DNA of 8,065 nucleotides from CAYNRG01 sp047974855 (GCA_047974855.1 JBKECT010000047.1:1-8065), one strand, 5' to 3'. Shown: positions 1-7,705, counted from the first letter of the stretch. The notes: generated from the sequence alone by a model not told the origin. Made by a program: numbers and translations.

Positions 1-29
1 CCAAACGCTTCTCTTGTTGCTTGTCCCAT
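1..29 (-). CDS. Transketolase C-terminal subunit, 5' end only (partial)
   Basis: Only the first nine or ten codons are in the window, reading MGQATREAFG. This matches the usual beginning of the C-terminal (pyrimidine-binding) half of split transketolases (MGKATREAYG-like). Its ATG shares one base with the TAA stop of the N-terminal subunit gene (TAATG), a junction typical of translationally coupled subunit genes. The two subunits together form the thiamine-diphosphate enzyme that moves two-carbon units between sugar phosphates in the pentose phosphate pathway. The identification rests on this short peptide plus the neighbour. The rest of the gene lies beyond the window edge. Confidence 0.85.
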
Positions 30-835
30 TAGTTTGCCTCCAATTCTTTTAATGCTGCTTCACATTGTTCTTCACTAGGTGCTACTCCATGCCATCCTGC
101 TTGGTTTTCCATAAATGAAACACCCTTTCCTTTTACGGTTTTCGCAAAAATTAGTGTTGGCTTTCCTTTTGTTTCCTTTGCTTCTTGATACGCTTTCGCA
201 ATTTCATCGAAGTTGTGTCCATCAATGTGAATCACATGCCAACCAAAAGCTTCAAACTTTTCATCTAATGGTGTTGGGTTCATCACTTTAGTAATATCTC
301 CATCTATTTGAAGCCCATTAAAATCTAAAATGGCACACAAGTTATCGCATTGATAATGGGCTGCTGCCATAGCCGCTTCCCACACTTGTCCCTCTTCACA
401 TTCGCCATCACCTAATAAAGCATAAACACGGTGACTATTCTTTTCTAACTGATTTGCTAAAGCCATTCCTACTGCTGCTGATATTCCCTGTCCTAGTGAC
501 CCTGTTGACATATCTACACCTGGAACATAATTCATGTTTGGATGTCCTTGTAGTTTTGAGTTAACTTGGCGAAATGTATTCAACTCTTCCTTACAAATCC
601 CCTTTTCCATCAAAACAGCATATGCCAGTGGGCTTGCGTGCCCCTTTGACAGAACAAATCGATCTCGCTTAGTCGATGTTGCATTCTCAACTGTAATATC
701 CATTTCTTTAAAATAAAGATACACTACTAAATCTGTTGCCGATAAAGAACCACCAGGATGCCCAGATTTTGCAGCTGTAACCATCTTTACGATCTTTTTA
801 CGAACTTCTTTTGCATGTTGTTTAATTGCGTCCAT
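29..835 (-). CDS. Transketolase, N-terminal (thiamine-diphosphate-binding) subunit
   Basis: This 268-residue protein has the normal length for the N-terminal half of a split transketolase, a cytoplasmic pentose phosphate pathway enzyme. Visible motifs are SGHPGGS (His26), KGHASP (His66), a GHP motif (His98), GSLGQG at 112-117, and the thiamine-diphosphate/Mg motif running from GDGECEEGQ at 142-150 to DFNGLQIDG at about 171-179, with Asn173 as expected metal ligand. The ATG is well supported by GAAGGAG about eight bases upstream. It lies in its own transcription unit, separated from the PTS operon by a hairpin, and is followed by the second subunit with a one-base overlap. No residue expected of the family is missing. 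It may metabolise products of the upstream PTS operon, but adjacency is the only support for that. Confidence 0.97.
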   Translation of the reverse strand: MDAIKQHAKEVRKKIVKMVTAAKSGHPGGSLSATDLVVYLYFKEMDITVENATSTKRDRFVLSKGHASPLAYAVLMEKGICKEELNTFRQVNSKLQGHPNMNYVPGVDMSTGSLGQGISAAVGMALANQLEKNSHRVYALLGDGECEEGQVWEAAMAAAHYQCDNLCAILDFNGLQIDGDITKVMNPTPLDEKFEAFGWHVIHIDGHNFDEIAKAYQEAKETKGKPTLIFAKTVKGKGVSFMENQAGWHGVAPSEEQCEAALKELEAN

Positions 836-858
836 TTTAAACTCCTTCTCTTTTCTTC

Positions 859-867
859 ATTCTACCA
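859..867 (-). promoter_or_regulatory. Candidate extended -10 promoter for the transketolase genes
   Basis: Read on the minus strand, the sequence is TGGTAGAAT: a TAGAAT -10 hexamer preceded by the TGn extended -10 element. It sits about 24 bases upstream of the transketolase ATG, which would leave a short leader carrying the GAAGGAG ribosome binding site at about 842-848. The surrounding DNA is very AT-rich, and I see no good -35 hexamer at 16-18 bases, so the assignment rests on the extended -10 element and its position. Confidence 0.45.
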
Positions 868-945
868 TATTTTAAAAATTTTTATTATGCTTTTAATTGA
901 TTATTTTAAGAATTAAATGATAATTTCTCTGAACTATAAACAGTA

Positions 946-981
946 AAAAGTAAGCATATCATTCTTGACTTGCTTACTTTT
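946..981 (-). terminator. Hairpin terminator after the PTS operon
   Basis: A perfect 11-bp inverted repeat, AAAAGTAAGCA at 946-956 and TGCTTACTTTT at 971-981, encloses a 14-base loop. On the minus strand the stem ends in a U run (TTTTT, then ACTG), so it can terminate transcripts from the metallo-hydrolase gene before the transketolase promoter. The stem is AU-rich and its loop is large, so termination may be partial. The plus-strand tail also has T residues, but no convergent gene is visible. Confidence 0.6.
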
Positions 982-983
982 AA

Positions 984-1061
984 TTAAATTTGTCCAAAAT
1001 GTTTAATAGTGTTAGCATTCCATCATCCACAGCGTCTTTCAACAATTGATGATGTCCCCAC
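984..1061 (-). pseudogene. Decayed 3' end of a Cof-type HAD phosphatase (frameshifted remnant)
   Basis: This stretch has no usable start and is not an intact gene, but it resembles the HAD phosphatase C-terminus at the other end of the window. In one frame it reads WGHHQLLKDAVDDGM (1060 to 1016), comparable to MGNAHPDLK...VAEDGL in the intact gene with internal deletions. Shifting by one base near 1013-1022 gives ANTIKHFGQI and a stop (1016 to 984), against YNAFKHFGLI and a stop. The nucleotide match is strongest in the last 15 bases or so before the stop (TTAAACATTTTGG against TTAAGCATTTTGG). I infer a broken, partly deleted copy of a HAD-family 3' end. It is short, so chance similarity or a frame of unrelated origin is possible. 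Confidence 0.45.
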
Positions 1062-1122
1062 AGGAGTATCTCGCACACAGTTATTAACAAGTACCTATAT
1101 CCATTAAATTTATTTTTGCATA

Positions 1123-1929
1123 TTACAGGTTTTTGCTTGTAAATTTAATGTTCCCTTCTTTTCCATCTAACCTGTTTCCATCACTGCCGATAGGCTTTGC
1201 AACAAAAAAACTAACTCCATGTGTAACTACAGGACTCATTTCATAGTTGCCACTTAGTATATCTTCACAGCATTCTATAACATTGTCCAGTAATTCTTTT
1301 GGCGAGTGAAATGTTCCATGATTTCTTAATACTAAGTCATATTTATCTTCATGCATTTTAAATGTTATTAAGCTATTCAAGTATTCTTTTACACTCGTTG
1401 ACCCTTCAGGAAGTAATAGCGTTCCAACCCCACATGCGTCACCAAATATTGCGATTCTCTCTTCCAATATTATTGGAATCATTGTTCCCATGGTATGACC
1501 AGGAACATCAATGAACTCTACCCTAATACCTCCTAAATCTATAATGTCACCATTCTTAAGTTCTTTTATCTCTCCTGTAAATTCCGTATTAAAGTCCTTA
1601 ATCATATACTCATTTACTTCCTCTTTAAATTTCACCAGCCTGAAATTGGAGTTATTGTGACTTTTAAATAAATCTAAATCTTTCGCATTTAAATAAGCTA
1701 CATCAAAACACCCACATCCACCAACGTGATCAAGATGCCCATGGGTAAGTGCCACGATAACCTCTTTTTCTGTCAATTTCTGTACATACTCCTTTAACGC
1801 TCCAAAGCCATCCCCTGTGTCAATAAGGCATGCCTTTTTCTCTCCGATAACTAAGTAGAAACAATTTTCCATGCTATCAATAATTCTAATGACTCTATCC
1901 GTAATATATTCATGTGTAAAAAAATTCAT
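1123..1929 (-). CDS. Metallo-beta-lactamase-fold hydrolase (glyoxalase II-like)
   Basis: This 268-residue protein has a complete MBL-fold metal site: THGHLDHVGG at 62-71 (His63, His65, Asp67, His68), PGHTMG with His145, FGDACG with Asp164 and RNHG with His204. An early DTG motif sits at 37-39. Members of this superfamily hydrolyse thioesters, lactones, phosphodiesters or beta-lactams, and nothing here fixes the substrate. There is no signal peptide, so it is probably cytoplasmic. It is the last gene of the PTS operon, starting eight bases after the regulator's stop. Its ribosome binding site (AGGAGA) overlaps the regulator's end, which argues for co-transcription. In a sugar-uptake operon a lactonase or esterase acting on the imported compound is a reasonable guess. 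The C-terminal 30 residues or so extend past the metal site and are not recognised. Confidence 0.9.
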   Translation of the reverse strand: MNFFTHEYITDRVIRIIDSMENCFYLVIGEKKACLIDTGDGFGALKEYVQKLTEKEVIVALTHGHLDHVGGCGCFDVAYLNAKDLDLFKSHNNSNFRLVKFKEEVNEYMIKDFNTEFTGEIKELKNGDIIDLGGIRVEFIDVPGHTMGTMIPIILEERIAIFGDACGVGTLLLPEGSTSVKEYLNSLITFKMHEDKYDLVLRNHGTFHSPKELLDNVIECCEDILSGNYEMSPVVTHGVSFFVAKPIGSDGNRLDGKEGNIKFTSKNL

Positions 1930-1937
1930 TTTTTCTC

Positions 1938-3941
1938 CTATCTAAAGCTTGCTCCCATTCCTATAATATTTTCATTAACTTGATTTCCAAGCCTATAAAT
2001 CAAATCTTTTAATTGCTGTGTATCTTCTTTCATTAACAATTCAATAATCTTTTTTTGTGTAAAAATTTGGAACAGCATTGAGGGAATTGATTCATTTTCA
2101 AAATAATTACTATAGGCACTCGAGTTTCCACGATCCCAATACACAACTATTTTTATCTTGCTGTCATACCAGTTGATATTCTTTTTAAAAATATATATTC
2201 TTATTAACGCTTTGTCTGACCTTGATACCAATGGTGTTATAAATGCTACATTGTTATACACAGGATAATTCATATACTTTTCATAATTATAAAACTCATT
2301 TAAAAAACACTCATTCTCACCTTTTGAAATGAACTCATAAAACTCTTCTCTACATTTCACATCAACTTCTTTGCGAACTACAATCTCATCAAGTAATTTA
2401 TGATAATTACCCATCATCATAAAGCTAGCCTCGATTAAATCTTTCCTAATAATCAATTTCTCTGAAGAACTGAAAAATGTATTCACTTCAATAACCTTTA
2501 TGTACTTAGGTAACTTTGGCAATTTAAAATGATCATATGAAGTGAATATGAAAGAGTACTCACTTAAGTCTAAGCTATCTAGCTCATATAAATTAACTAT
2601 CTTAAGATCTGACAGCAATGTGCCATAATTTCTTTTAATCCTCTCTGCTATTCCACATGCGGCTGATTTGTTAATATGGGAGATAACTATTGCTTTTTTA
2701 GCAATATTTGTAAATGGATATCTCCCAAACACAGGGTAAATCAAAATTGATAAATAGTTTATCTGCCACTCACTAAGTTTAAATTCATACTTTTTTTCGA
2801 TGTAACTTGCGCATTGCACAGCCATCAATATCGCTTGAAGTGCATTTTTACCATATGCATTAGTGCTCGCTCTATATAAACTAAACTCCACTTGAGTCAA
2901 TATCTGTGTCATATTCAAACTCAGCACTTCAACCAATTTTTTGTCACCATTTAAAAACTTAAAATGATTCACATTATGCAAGTGTTCAACTAGTTCATTT
3001 GCCACTTCTAAGCAATCATAATAATTCTCAGTTATTGGGAAATCATCTTCTTTCATAAAGCTTCTGTGTGCAACAATGTAAATCGTTGTAAATAACTGCT
3101 CACTGTCTGTTAAATTTAACTTATATTTTTTAATTAACTCACCCACTAAATCACAGGCAAAATAATAAGAATTTCTATTTGTAAAGCGATCAACTACATC
3201 TTCATCATATTCAACCATATAGCCCATATTATTTCTTGAGTGTGCGATATATAAGGCTGATGATAATCCCTTGATTGAAGAATCATCAAGTAAACTTATA
3301 TTTTTCTTTTTTTGATATCCTATAATGCTTTGCTCAATCAACTTCATCTGACTTAAATTTTGATATATAGAGGAAAATTTTTCATCCTCATTTATATTCG
3401 AGTTTTGCAAATAAGTTAATTCATAGTTAATGCAACATCTTATATTATGTTCACTTCCTTCAACTGAGTTGCCCTTTGATGCTGCACTTGCCAGCTTTAG
3501 TTTAAATTTTTCCACTTCTTCATTAACTAATCTATATAGATTAAAGACAGACCGTCTTGCTATGTGAAGATTTTCTTCAAAATGTGTGCTTCTTACATAA
3601 TCATTTGATAAAAAAGTTCGAATGATATAATGCAACATATCTACTGTATCACTAAGCCACATCCGTTCAAACCAAAATGATGTTTCCAAAAAATGATTAA
3701 ACTTCATTGCATCACTGACTACTAATTTATAGCCTCGACCACTTTTTGATTCAATGGTTGCACCATAGTTTTTTAAGATAAGTGCTAAATCATTTATGAG
3801 TTTCGTCGTACTTGTATTTGACATGCTAACAATTGCACATAAAACAGAAGATGATACAAAATTTTCATCCGTTTTATATAAATATTCAATTATCAACTTA
3901 TGTTCATATTCAAGTTTGATTTTCATGACAACACCCTGCAA
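1938..3941 (-). CDS. PRD-containing transcriptional regulator, BglG/MtlR type, with degenerate EIIB- and EIIA-like domains
   Basis: This 667-residue protein has the layout of a PTS-controlled activator. A winged helix lies at about 12-75, ending in the typical YGATIESKSGRGYKLV wing. A second Mga-like HTH region is at about 105-180. PRD1 is at about 215-297, with His234 (YIAH) and His292 (IVAHR). PRD2 is at about 310-408. An EIIB-like domain is at about 415-490 and an EIIA-like domain at about 510-655. In PRD2 the usual histidines are not obvious (LSLNM and YLSILIY). The EIIB-like loop reads VISHINKS with no cysteine, and the EIIA-like active-site region reads NNVAFITPL without the PH histidine. 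Signalling may therefore rest on PRD1 alone. The start is TTG, chosen for AAAGGA seven bases upstream. An ATG five codons later, behind a weaker AGGG, is the alternative. It probably controls its own operon. Confidence 0.9.
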   Translation of the reverse strand: MQGVVMKIKLEYEHKLIIEYLYKTDENFVSSSVLCAIVSMSNTSTTKLINDLALILKNYGATIESKSGRGYKLVVSDAMKFNHFLETSFWFERMWLSDTVDMLHYIIRTFLSNDYVRSTHFEENLHIARRSVFNLYRLVNEEVEKFKLKLASAASKGNSVEGSEHNIRCCINYELTYLQNSNINEDEKFSSIYQNLSQMKLIEQSIIGYQKKKNISLLDDSSIKGLSSALYIAHSRNNMGYMVEYDEDVVDRFTNRNSYYFACDLVGELIKKYKLNLTDSEQLFTTIYIVAHRSFMKEDDFPITENYYDCLEVANELVEHLHNVNHFKFLNGDKKLVEVLSLNMTQILTQVEFSLYRASTNAYGKNALQAILMAVQCASYIEKKYEFKLSEWQINYLSILIYPVFGRYPFTNIAKKAIVISHINKSAACGIAERIKRNYGTLLSDLKIVNLYELDSLDLSEYSFIFTSYDHFKLPKLPKYIKVIEVNTFFSSSEKLIIRKDLIEASFMMMGNYHKLLDEIVVRKEVDVKCREEFYEFISKGENECFLNEFYNYEKYMNYPVYNNVAFITPLVSRSDKALIRIYIFKKNINWYDSKIKIVVYWDRGNSSAYSNYFENESIPSMLFQIFTQKKIIELLMKEDTQQLKDLIYRLGNQVNENIIGMGASFR

Positions 3942-3943
3942 CG

Positions 3944-5182
3944 TTACATCCTTTCTGACAATAAATCTATAAAGTTCTCAACAGTTCCTGATGGTATGTT
4001 ACTTGCAATACTCTCGAAACTATTTCCTTTTTCTTCTTTATTATATAGATATCCAGAATTATATAAAGTATATCCCCAAATTATTGTGCATTTCTTGTTG
4101 TTTCTACTTTTCAGCAGTTTACCAAACTGCTCGAACAGTTCTGCAGGTACCGTGACAATCGTTATATCATCGAACTTATAAATTCTACAATCTAAATTTA
4201 ATGTATGCTCTGTTTTAAAATCAGATAACTCCGATTCAATGAATGCTTTGGCTGATGAGTACACCTTTTTTTGGTCAAATGTTGTCGCTTCAGAGATTCT
4301 TCTCTCGCATTCCTTCAAGTTTTCCTCTTTATCCTGTCTAGAAATTTTAAACTGTTTAGAATATTGATACACACCCACATCAACAGAATCCATCTTAATA
4401 TCTATATATTTAGAATTGTTCTCAATTTGTGTTATTATTCCTTCACCAGTTCTTACCAACTCTTTGTAATCATTCCCTTGCCTATAGAGTCTATTACTCA
4501 TATTCCCTGCAGCACCAATCATCACTAAGCTATAACACCCGTATTTTTCTTGATAATATCTCCTTATAAACCCAGCCACATCTCCACTTGTTTCTAAATT
4601 TTGTGGTCCTAGCACTGTTGGATGGCTATTAAAGTTTAAGATTGTTGCTACAACTTGTTCGTTTTGATCAATAAAGTCTAGTTCGATAAACTCCTTATCA
4701 CCAGGATTTTCGACAGTATTTCTGTTTCCGTAAAATCCATCAATTTCTGTAGTCTTAACACGTGCGCTAACTTCTATTGGTACAGCTGCCATAGCATCCG
4801 ATACTGTTTGTAAAACTCTCTCTCTCACCCACTTCATGTAATTATCAATAGTGTCATTATTCCCTCGTGTGAATTTTCCCAAGCTTTCGCTCTCTGGGGC
4901 AGAATGAGTGTGTGTAAATCCAATCATTATATTACTTTTTTCAACGTTATACTTACCACTTATTTCATCTATAAGTGACAAACTAAACTCTTTACTTAGT
5001 CCAATTAGCTCACAAGATATCCAAACCAATTCTTCTCCATTCATATCCAACACATATGCTGTCGCTACGATATCGTCCAGCACTCCAATCGCTTTTTCAG
5101 TACGAATTGCATGACCACATAAATAATATTCTCCTAGCTCCTTTGGTGGTGTAATAGTTTTTTGTGCTGTTGCTATTTTCAT
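3944..5182 (-). CDS. Neutral/alkaline ceramidase-like zinc hydrolase, cytoplasmic
   Basis: This 412-residue protein resembles the N-terminal catalytic domain of neutral/alkaline non-lysosomal ceramidases, which cleave an N-acyl amide bond with a zinc-bound active site. All landmarks appear in order: GFTHTHSAP with His91 and His93, NSHPT with His187, GAAGNMSNR with candidate nucleophile Ser229, VPAELFEQFG with Glu348, and NSGYLYNKEE with Tyr378. In characterised ceramidases the equivalent positions bind zinc or act as nucleophile. It lacks the long C-terminal domain of true ceramidases and has no signal peptide, so a cytoplasmic role on a small imported substrate is more likely than membrane lipid turnover. 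AGGAGG lies eight bases before the ATG, which directly abuts the EIIA stop codon. The substrate is unknown; de-acylation of an N-acylated sugar is my inference. Confidence 0.85.
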   Translation of the reverse strand: MKIATAQKTITPPKELGEYYLCGHAIRTEKAIGVLDDIVATAYVLDMNGEELVWISCELIGLSKEFSLSLIDEISGKYNVEKSNIMIGFTHTHSAPESESLGKFTRGNNDTIDNYMKWVRERVLQTVSDAMAAVPIEVSARVKTTEIDGFYGNRNTVENPGDKEFIELDFIDQNEQVVATILNFNSHPTVLGPQNLETSGDVAGFIRRYYQEKYGCYSLVMIGAAGNMSNRLYRQGNDYKELVRTGEGIITQIENNSKYIDIKMDSVDVGVYQYSKQFKISRQDKEENLKECERRISEATTFDQKKVYSSAKAFIESELSDFKTEHTLNLDCRIYKFDDITIVTVPAELFEQFGKLLKSRNNKKCTIIWGYTLYNSGYLYNKEEKGNSFESIASNIPSGTVENFIDLLSERM

Positions 5183-5584
5183 TTATTCGTCCTCCTCATC
5201 AAATTGTGGGAAGTCATAGGTGTTCATACAGACTACCGATTCTTTCCCCGCATTTTCTAAGCTTATAATCTGTTCTTTGTCTGCACCATCACCTAATGCC
5301 ATAGCTTGTAAAACCATTCCTAAATTCATTCCACAAAAAACGTATGTATTTGCTCTACCAAGGTGCTTAATCGCATACTGGTTTACACTTCCTCCTAATA
5401 TATCTGTAAATATCAAGACAGTTCCAGAAACCGATAAAAGAGCTAATTCTAGCTCCCTTATCGGATCAATGTCATCCATGTATGCATTTATTGCAATAAT
5501 GTCCTCTGCACTCTCATTAAAATATTTTAAAGTTTCTTTCATTCCTGTTGCCAGATTAAAATGGCTAATTAAAATAATTTTCAT
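5183..5584 (-). CDS. PTS mannose-family EIIA component
   Basis: This 133-residue single-domain protein has the size and fold signature of mannose-family EIIA proteins. The N-terminus KIILISHFNLATGM places the phosphorylatable His at position 8. FTDILGGSVNQYA (about 59-71) and CGMNLGMVLQ (about 84-93) match the conserved TDLxGGSPxN and GxNLPM regions. It accepts phosphate from HPr and passes it to EIIB, in the cytoplasm. The C-terminus is acidic (FDEEDE). It follows EIID by 19 bases, with AAGGCGG upstream as a moderate ribosome binding site, and its stop codon is directly adjacent to the next ATG. Unlike many mannose systems, EIIA is separate from EIIB and encoded after EIID. Confidence 0.95.
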   Translation of the reverse strand: MKIILISHFNLATGMKETLKYFNESAEDIIAINAYMDDIDPIRELELALLSVSGTVLIFTDILGGSVNQYAIKHLGRANTYVFCGMNLGMVLQAMALGDGADKEQIISLENAGKESVVCMNTYDFPQFDEEDE

Positions 5585-5603
5585 GTTTGATGACCGCCTT
5601 AAT

Positions 5604-6419
5604 TTAACCTAAAATTCCGATTGCAGACAATATAATACTAAGTATGATTACAATCAAAACCATTTTCCCAGACGTCATTTTCTTAATGTTAAGCCCAAAG
5701 TATATGCCCACAACTACAAGTACATTCAATAAATTTGGAAGAATAGTTCCAAGCAAGTCATCCAGTGATTGCGAAACCTCCCCATAGTTTAACTGAATTC
5801 CAGTATGCACACTGACCGTTGAAGCAACCAAAGCTCCAACAATTGAAATCCCTACAATTGATGCCGCTTGAGTCAAATTGTTCAATTGCTTACTACGACT
5901 TGTGACAAATGTAACACCTTGTTTATGTGCCACAAAAAATAGTTTGTAGAATGCAGCCCAAATCAACAACGCTACTGATTCTGCAATCAAAAACCCAACA
6001 ACACTTCCCTGCAACGCCATATATGCAGCGATAGCACCTAAAATTGTCATAGGCATAATAAATACAATCGCATCACCCAATCCAGCAAGAGGACCCATTA
6101 ATGCAGTTCTTAAGTCGACTGCTGTAGTTGTCGCATCTTTATCTTTTGTAGATTCAACTGCGATTGCCACTGCAAGAATTAAATTTCCCATCCATGGATG
6201 CGTGTTATAAAATTTAAAATATTGTCTTTCTTTCTCTGCAATAATCTCTGGATCGCTATATAACTTTTCAAGTATTGGATGAATTGCGTAAACAAATCCT
6301 CCAGACTGCATCGTTTCATAATTAAATGGCGCTTGCCTTGCAGTAATGTATCGATGAAGGCTTCTGCGTAAATCTTTATTAGTAATCTTTTTTTCTTGCA
6401 TTCTATTTTCATTACTCAT
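5604..6419 (-). CDS. PTS mannose-family EIID membrane component
   Basis: This 271-residue protein forms the membrane translocator together with EIIC. Family features include the N-terminal LRRSLHRYITARQAPFNYE stretch, a GFVYAIHPILEKLY segment, FYNTHPWMGNLI, the GPLAGLGDAIVF loop, and a hydrophobic C-terminal helix ending in IGILG. A long amphipathic first half followed by a few membrane segments is normal for EIID. An ATG two codons earlier (6425) exists, but it sits only two bases from the AGGAGG core, whereas this ATG has the preferred eight-base spacing, so I choose it. The gene overlaps the end of EIIC by eight bases, indicating coupled translation. Confidence 0.95.
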   Translation of the reverse strand: MSNENRMQEKKITNKDLRRSLHRYITARQAPFNYETMQSGGFVYAIHPILEKLYSDPEIIAEKERQYFKFYNTHPWMGNLILAVAIAVESTKDKDATTTAVDLRTALMGPLAGLGDAIVFIMPMTILGAIAAYMALQGSVVGFLIAESVALLIWAAFYKLFFVAHKQGVTFVTSRSKQLNNLTQAASIVGISIVGALVASTVSVHTGIQLNYGEVSQSLDDLLGTILPNLLNVLVVVGIYFGLNIKKMTSGKMVLIVIILSIILSAIGILG

Positions 6420-7179
6420 CTTCATTTCCTCCTTGGATCAATACTGATTCTCTTTCAAGATTTTGATATATTAACACAGCAGCTACTAAAGTAATTAAAG
6501 ATACTCCAAGCATTGGCATGTCAAGATATGCTGTTAGCACAAACCCAAGAACAACGAAAATTCCATATTTGCGCATTGGCATATACTTGAGCAAAATCGC
6601 AAACCCTACCGCTGGTAGGATTCCTGCAGCAACGTTTAATCCATCCATTAACCAAGTTGGTATAGAATTAAGCAGAGATGTAATAAATTCTGCCCCAATA
6701 GTCATTGCAAATAGAACTGGCAATGTGTACATTGTCGCTCTGAACGCAGTCCATCCATGTACCCAAAGTCCCATTTTATTAAACTCTTTTTTATCCACAA
6801 CTTCCATTTGCTTATGAACAAAGAATGACCCTGACATCTTTGCTAAGATATCAAATTGTGTTCCAAGTGCTGCAACTGGAATCCCAACAACAAGCCCTGT
6901 CTCTAACCCTTGCCCCGATGCAATTGCAAACAGTGTTCCCGCAACGGTACCTAATGCATAATCTGGAACGGATGATCCGCCCCATCCACCTATACCTAAA
7001 CTCATCAACGTCAATGTCCCACCAACTGTAAGTCCTGTCGTTACATCTCCCATTATTAATCCAATCACCGCTCCATAAAGTACAGGAACTCCGTATACGA
7101 ATAACTGCATACTCCATCCAATAAATGTCATTCCCCATACAAATAAGCATACAAGTACAATTTGTGTTATATTAAACAT
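6412..7179 (-). CDS. PTS mannose-family EIIC membrane component
   Basis: This 255-residue, very hydrophobic protein has the length and pattern of mannose-family (sorbose-type) EIIC subunits. It shows repeated membrane segments, a glycine-rich GDVTTGLTVGGTLTLMSLG region at about 44-62, VPDYALGTVAGT at about 71-82, and a GIPVAALGTQFDILAK segment. The C-terminus turns acidic (GGNEDE). It forms the substrate channel with EIID. AAGGAG lies about nine bases upstream of the ATG, and EIIB ends 25 bases upstream. Nothing in the sequence reveals the sugar transported, since this family spans mannose, sorbose, fructose, N-acetylgalactosamine and gluconate-like substrates. Confidence 0.96.
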   Translation of the reverse strand: MFNITQIVLVCLFVWGMTFIGWSMQLFVYGVPVLYGAVIGLIMGDVTTGLTVGGTLTLMSLGIGGWGGSSVPDYALGTVAGTLFAIASGQGLETGLVVGIPVAALGTQFDILAKMSGSFFVHKQMEVVDKKEFNKMGLWVHGWTAFRATMYTLPVLFAMTIGAEFITSLLNSIPTWLMDGLNVAAGILPAVGFAILLKYMPMRKYGIFVVLGFVLTAYLDMPMLGVSLITLVAAVLIYQNLERESVLIQGGNEDE

Positions 7180-7204
7180 ATTTCTATTCTCCTTTTCTAT
7201 ATTT

Positions 7205-7705
7205 TTATAGTAAATTTTTACAATCTTTTATTGCGTCACTTGTTCTAAACTGACAAGTAATTTGCACCCCACTATCTTGGATTTCTTTCAACATTAAGCG
7301 TTCTCTTTCTGTAACTCTCACTGTCTTATCCAAAACCAGCAAGTTACTATCCATATTCTGAGTTACGTTACCTAGGTTCACCCTTTTAAATTCAACGCCA
7401 CCTTTGAATAAATCGTAGATGTCAGAAATGTGTCGTGCAACAACAAACACTCTCTGTTGAGAATATTTATTAATTTTAAAGTTTTCAACAGCATCGCTTG
7501 GTGCCAATACAGATAGTGCTGTTCCCCCTGGTGTCGCCATTTTCAGCGTCGATCTAAGCATATCACTCTTAGAAGCATCTTCATTGATCACCATCGCCCT
7601 TGTTGCACGCTCACTAGGTATCCATTCTGTAGCTACTACTCCGTGTATCATCCTATCGTCCACTCTTACATCCACAATCCCGTTGTCCATTTTAAACTGA
7701 TCCAT
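7205..7705 (-). CDS. PTS mannose-family EIIB component
   Basis: This 166-residue cytoplasmic protein transfers phosphate from EIIA to the sugar during uptake. The conserved VRVDDRMIHGVVATEW motif is present near the N-terminus, with His21 as phosphorylation site (in relatives, RVDxRLIHGQV). The frame is open upstream to an ATG at 7768, but that would read through the cre site and ribosome binding site. I therefore start at 7705, where GAAAGGAGGT sits five bases away. This leaves about ten residues before the usual EIIB beginning; an internal Met6 lacks its own binding site. It is the first gene of the operon, behind a regulatory region of about 180 nt. Confidence 0.95.
   Translation of the reverse strand: MDQFKMDNGIVDVRVDDRMIHGVVATEWIPSERATRAMVINEDASKSDMLRSTLKMATPGGTALSVLAPSDAVENFKINKYSQQRVFVVARHISDIYDLFKGGVEFKRVNLGNVTQNMDSNLLVLDKTVRVTERERLMLKEIQDSGVQITCQFRTSDAIKDCKNLL

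Noticed and set aside
980..1116. A small gene in the frame ending DGMLTLLNILDKFN-stop
   Set aside because: No ATG or convincing ribosome binding site is present; only TTG/GTG codons without a Shine-Dalgarno. Similarity to the HAD C-terminus across a frameshift explains it better as a remnant.
5220..5612. Plus-strand open frame of 130 codons antisense to EIIA
   Set aside because: It is a mirror of the strongly supported EIIA gene. The other plus-strand frames (for example 534-716, 3900-4181, 4271-4528, 6518-6817) are likewise shadows without recognisable domains.
6179..6412. Minus-strand frame inside EIID, and similarly 6851-7150 inside EIIC
   Set aside because: Both are alternative frames of well-recognised PTS membrane genes; composition and content show no protein family.
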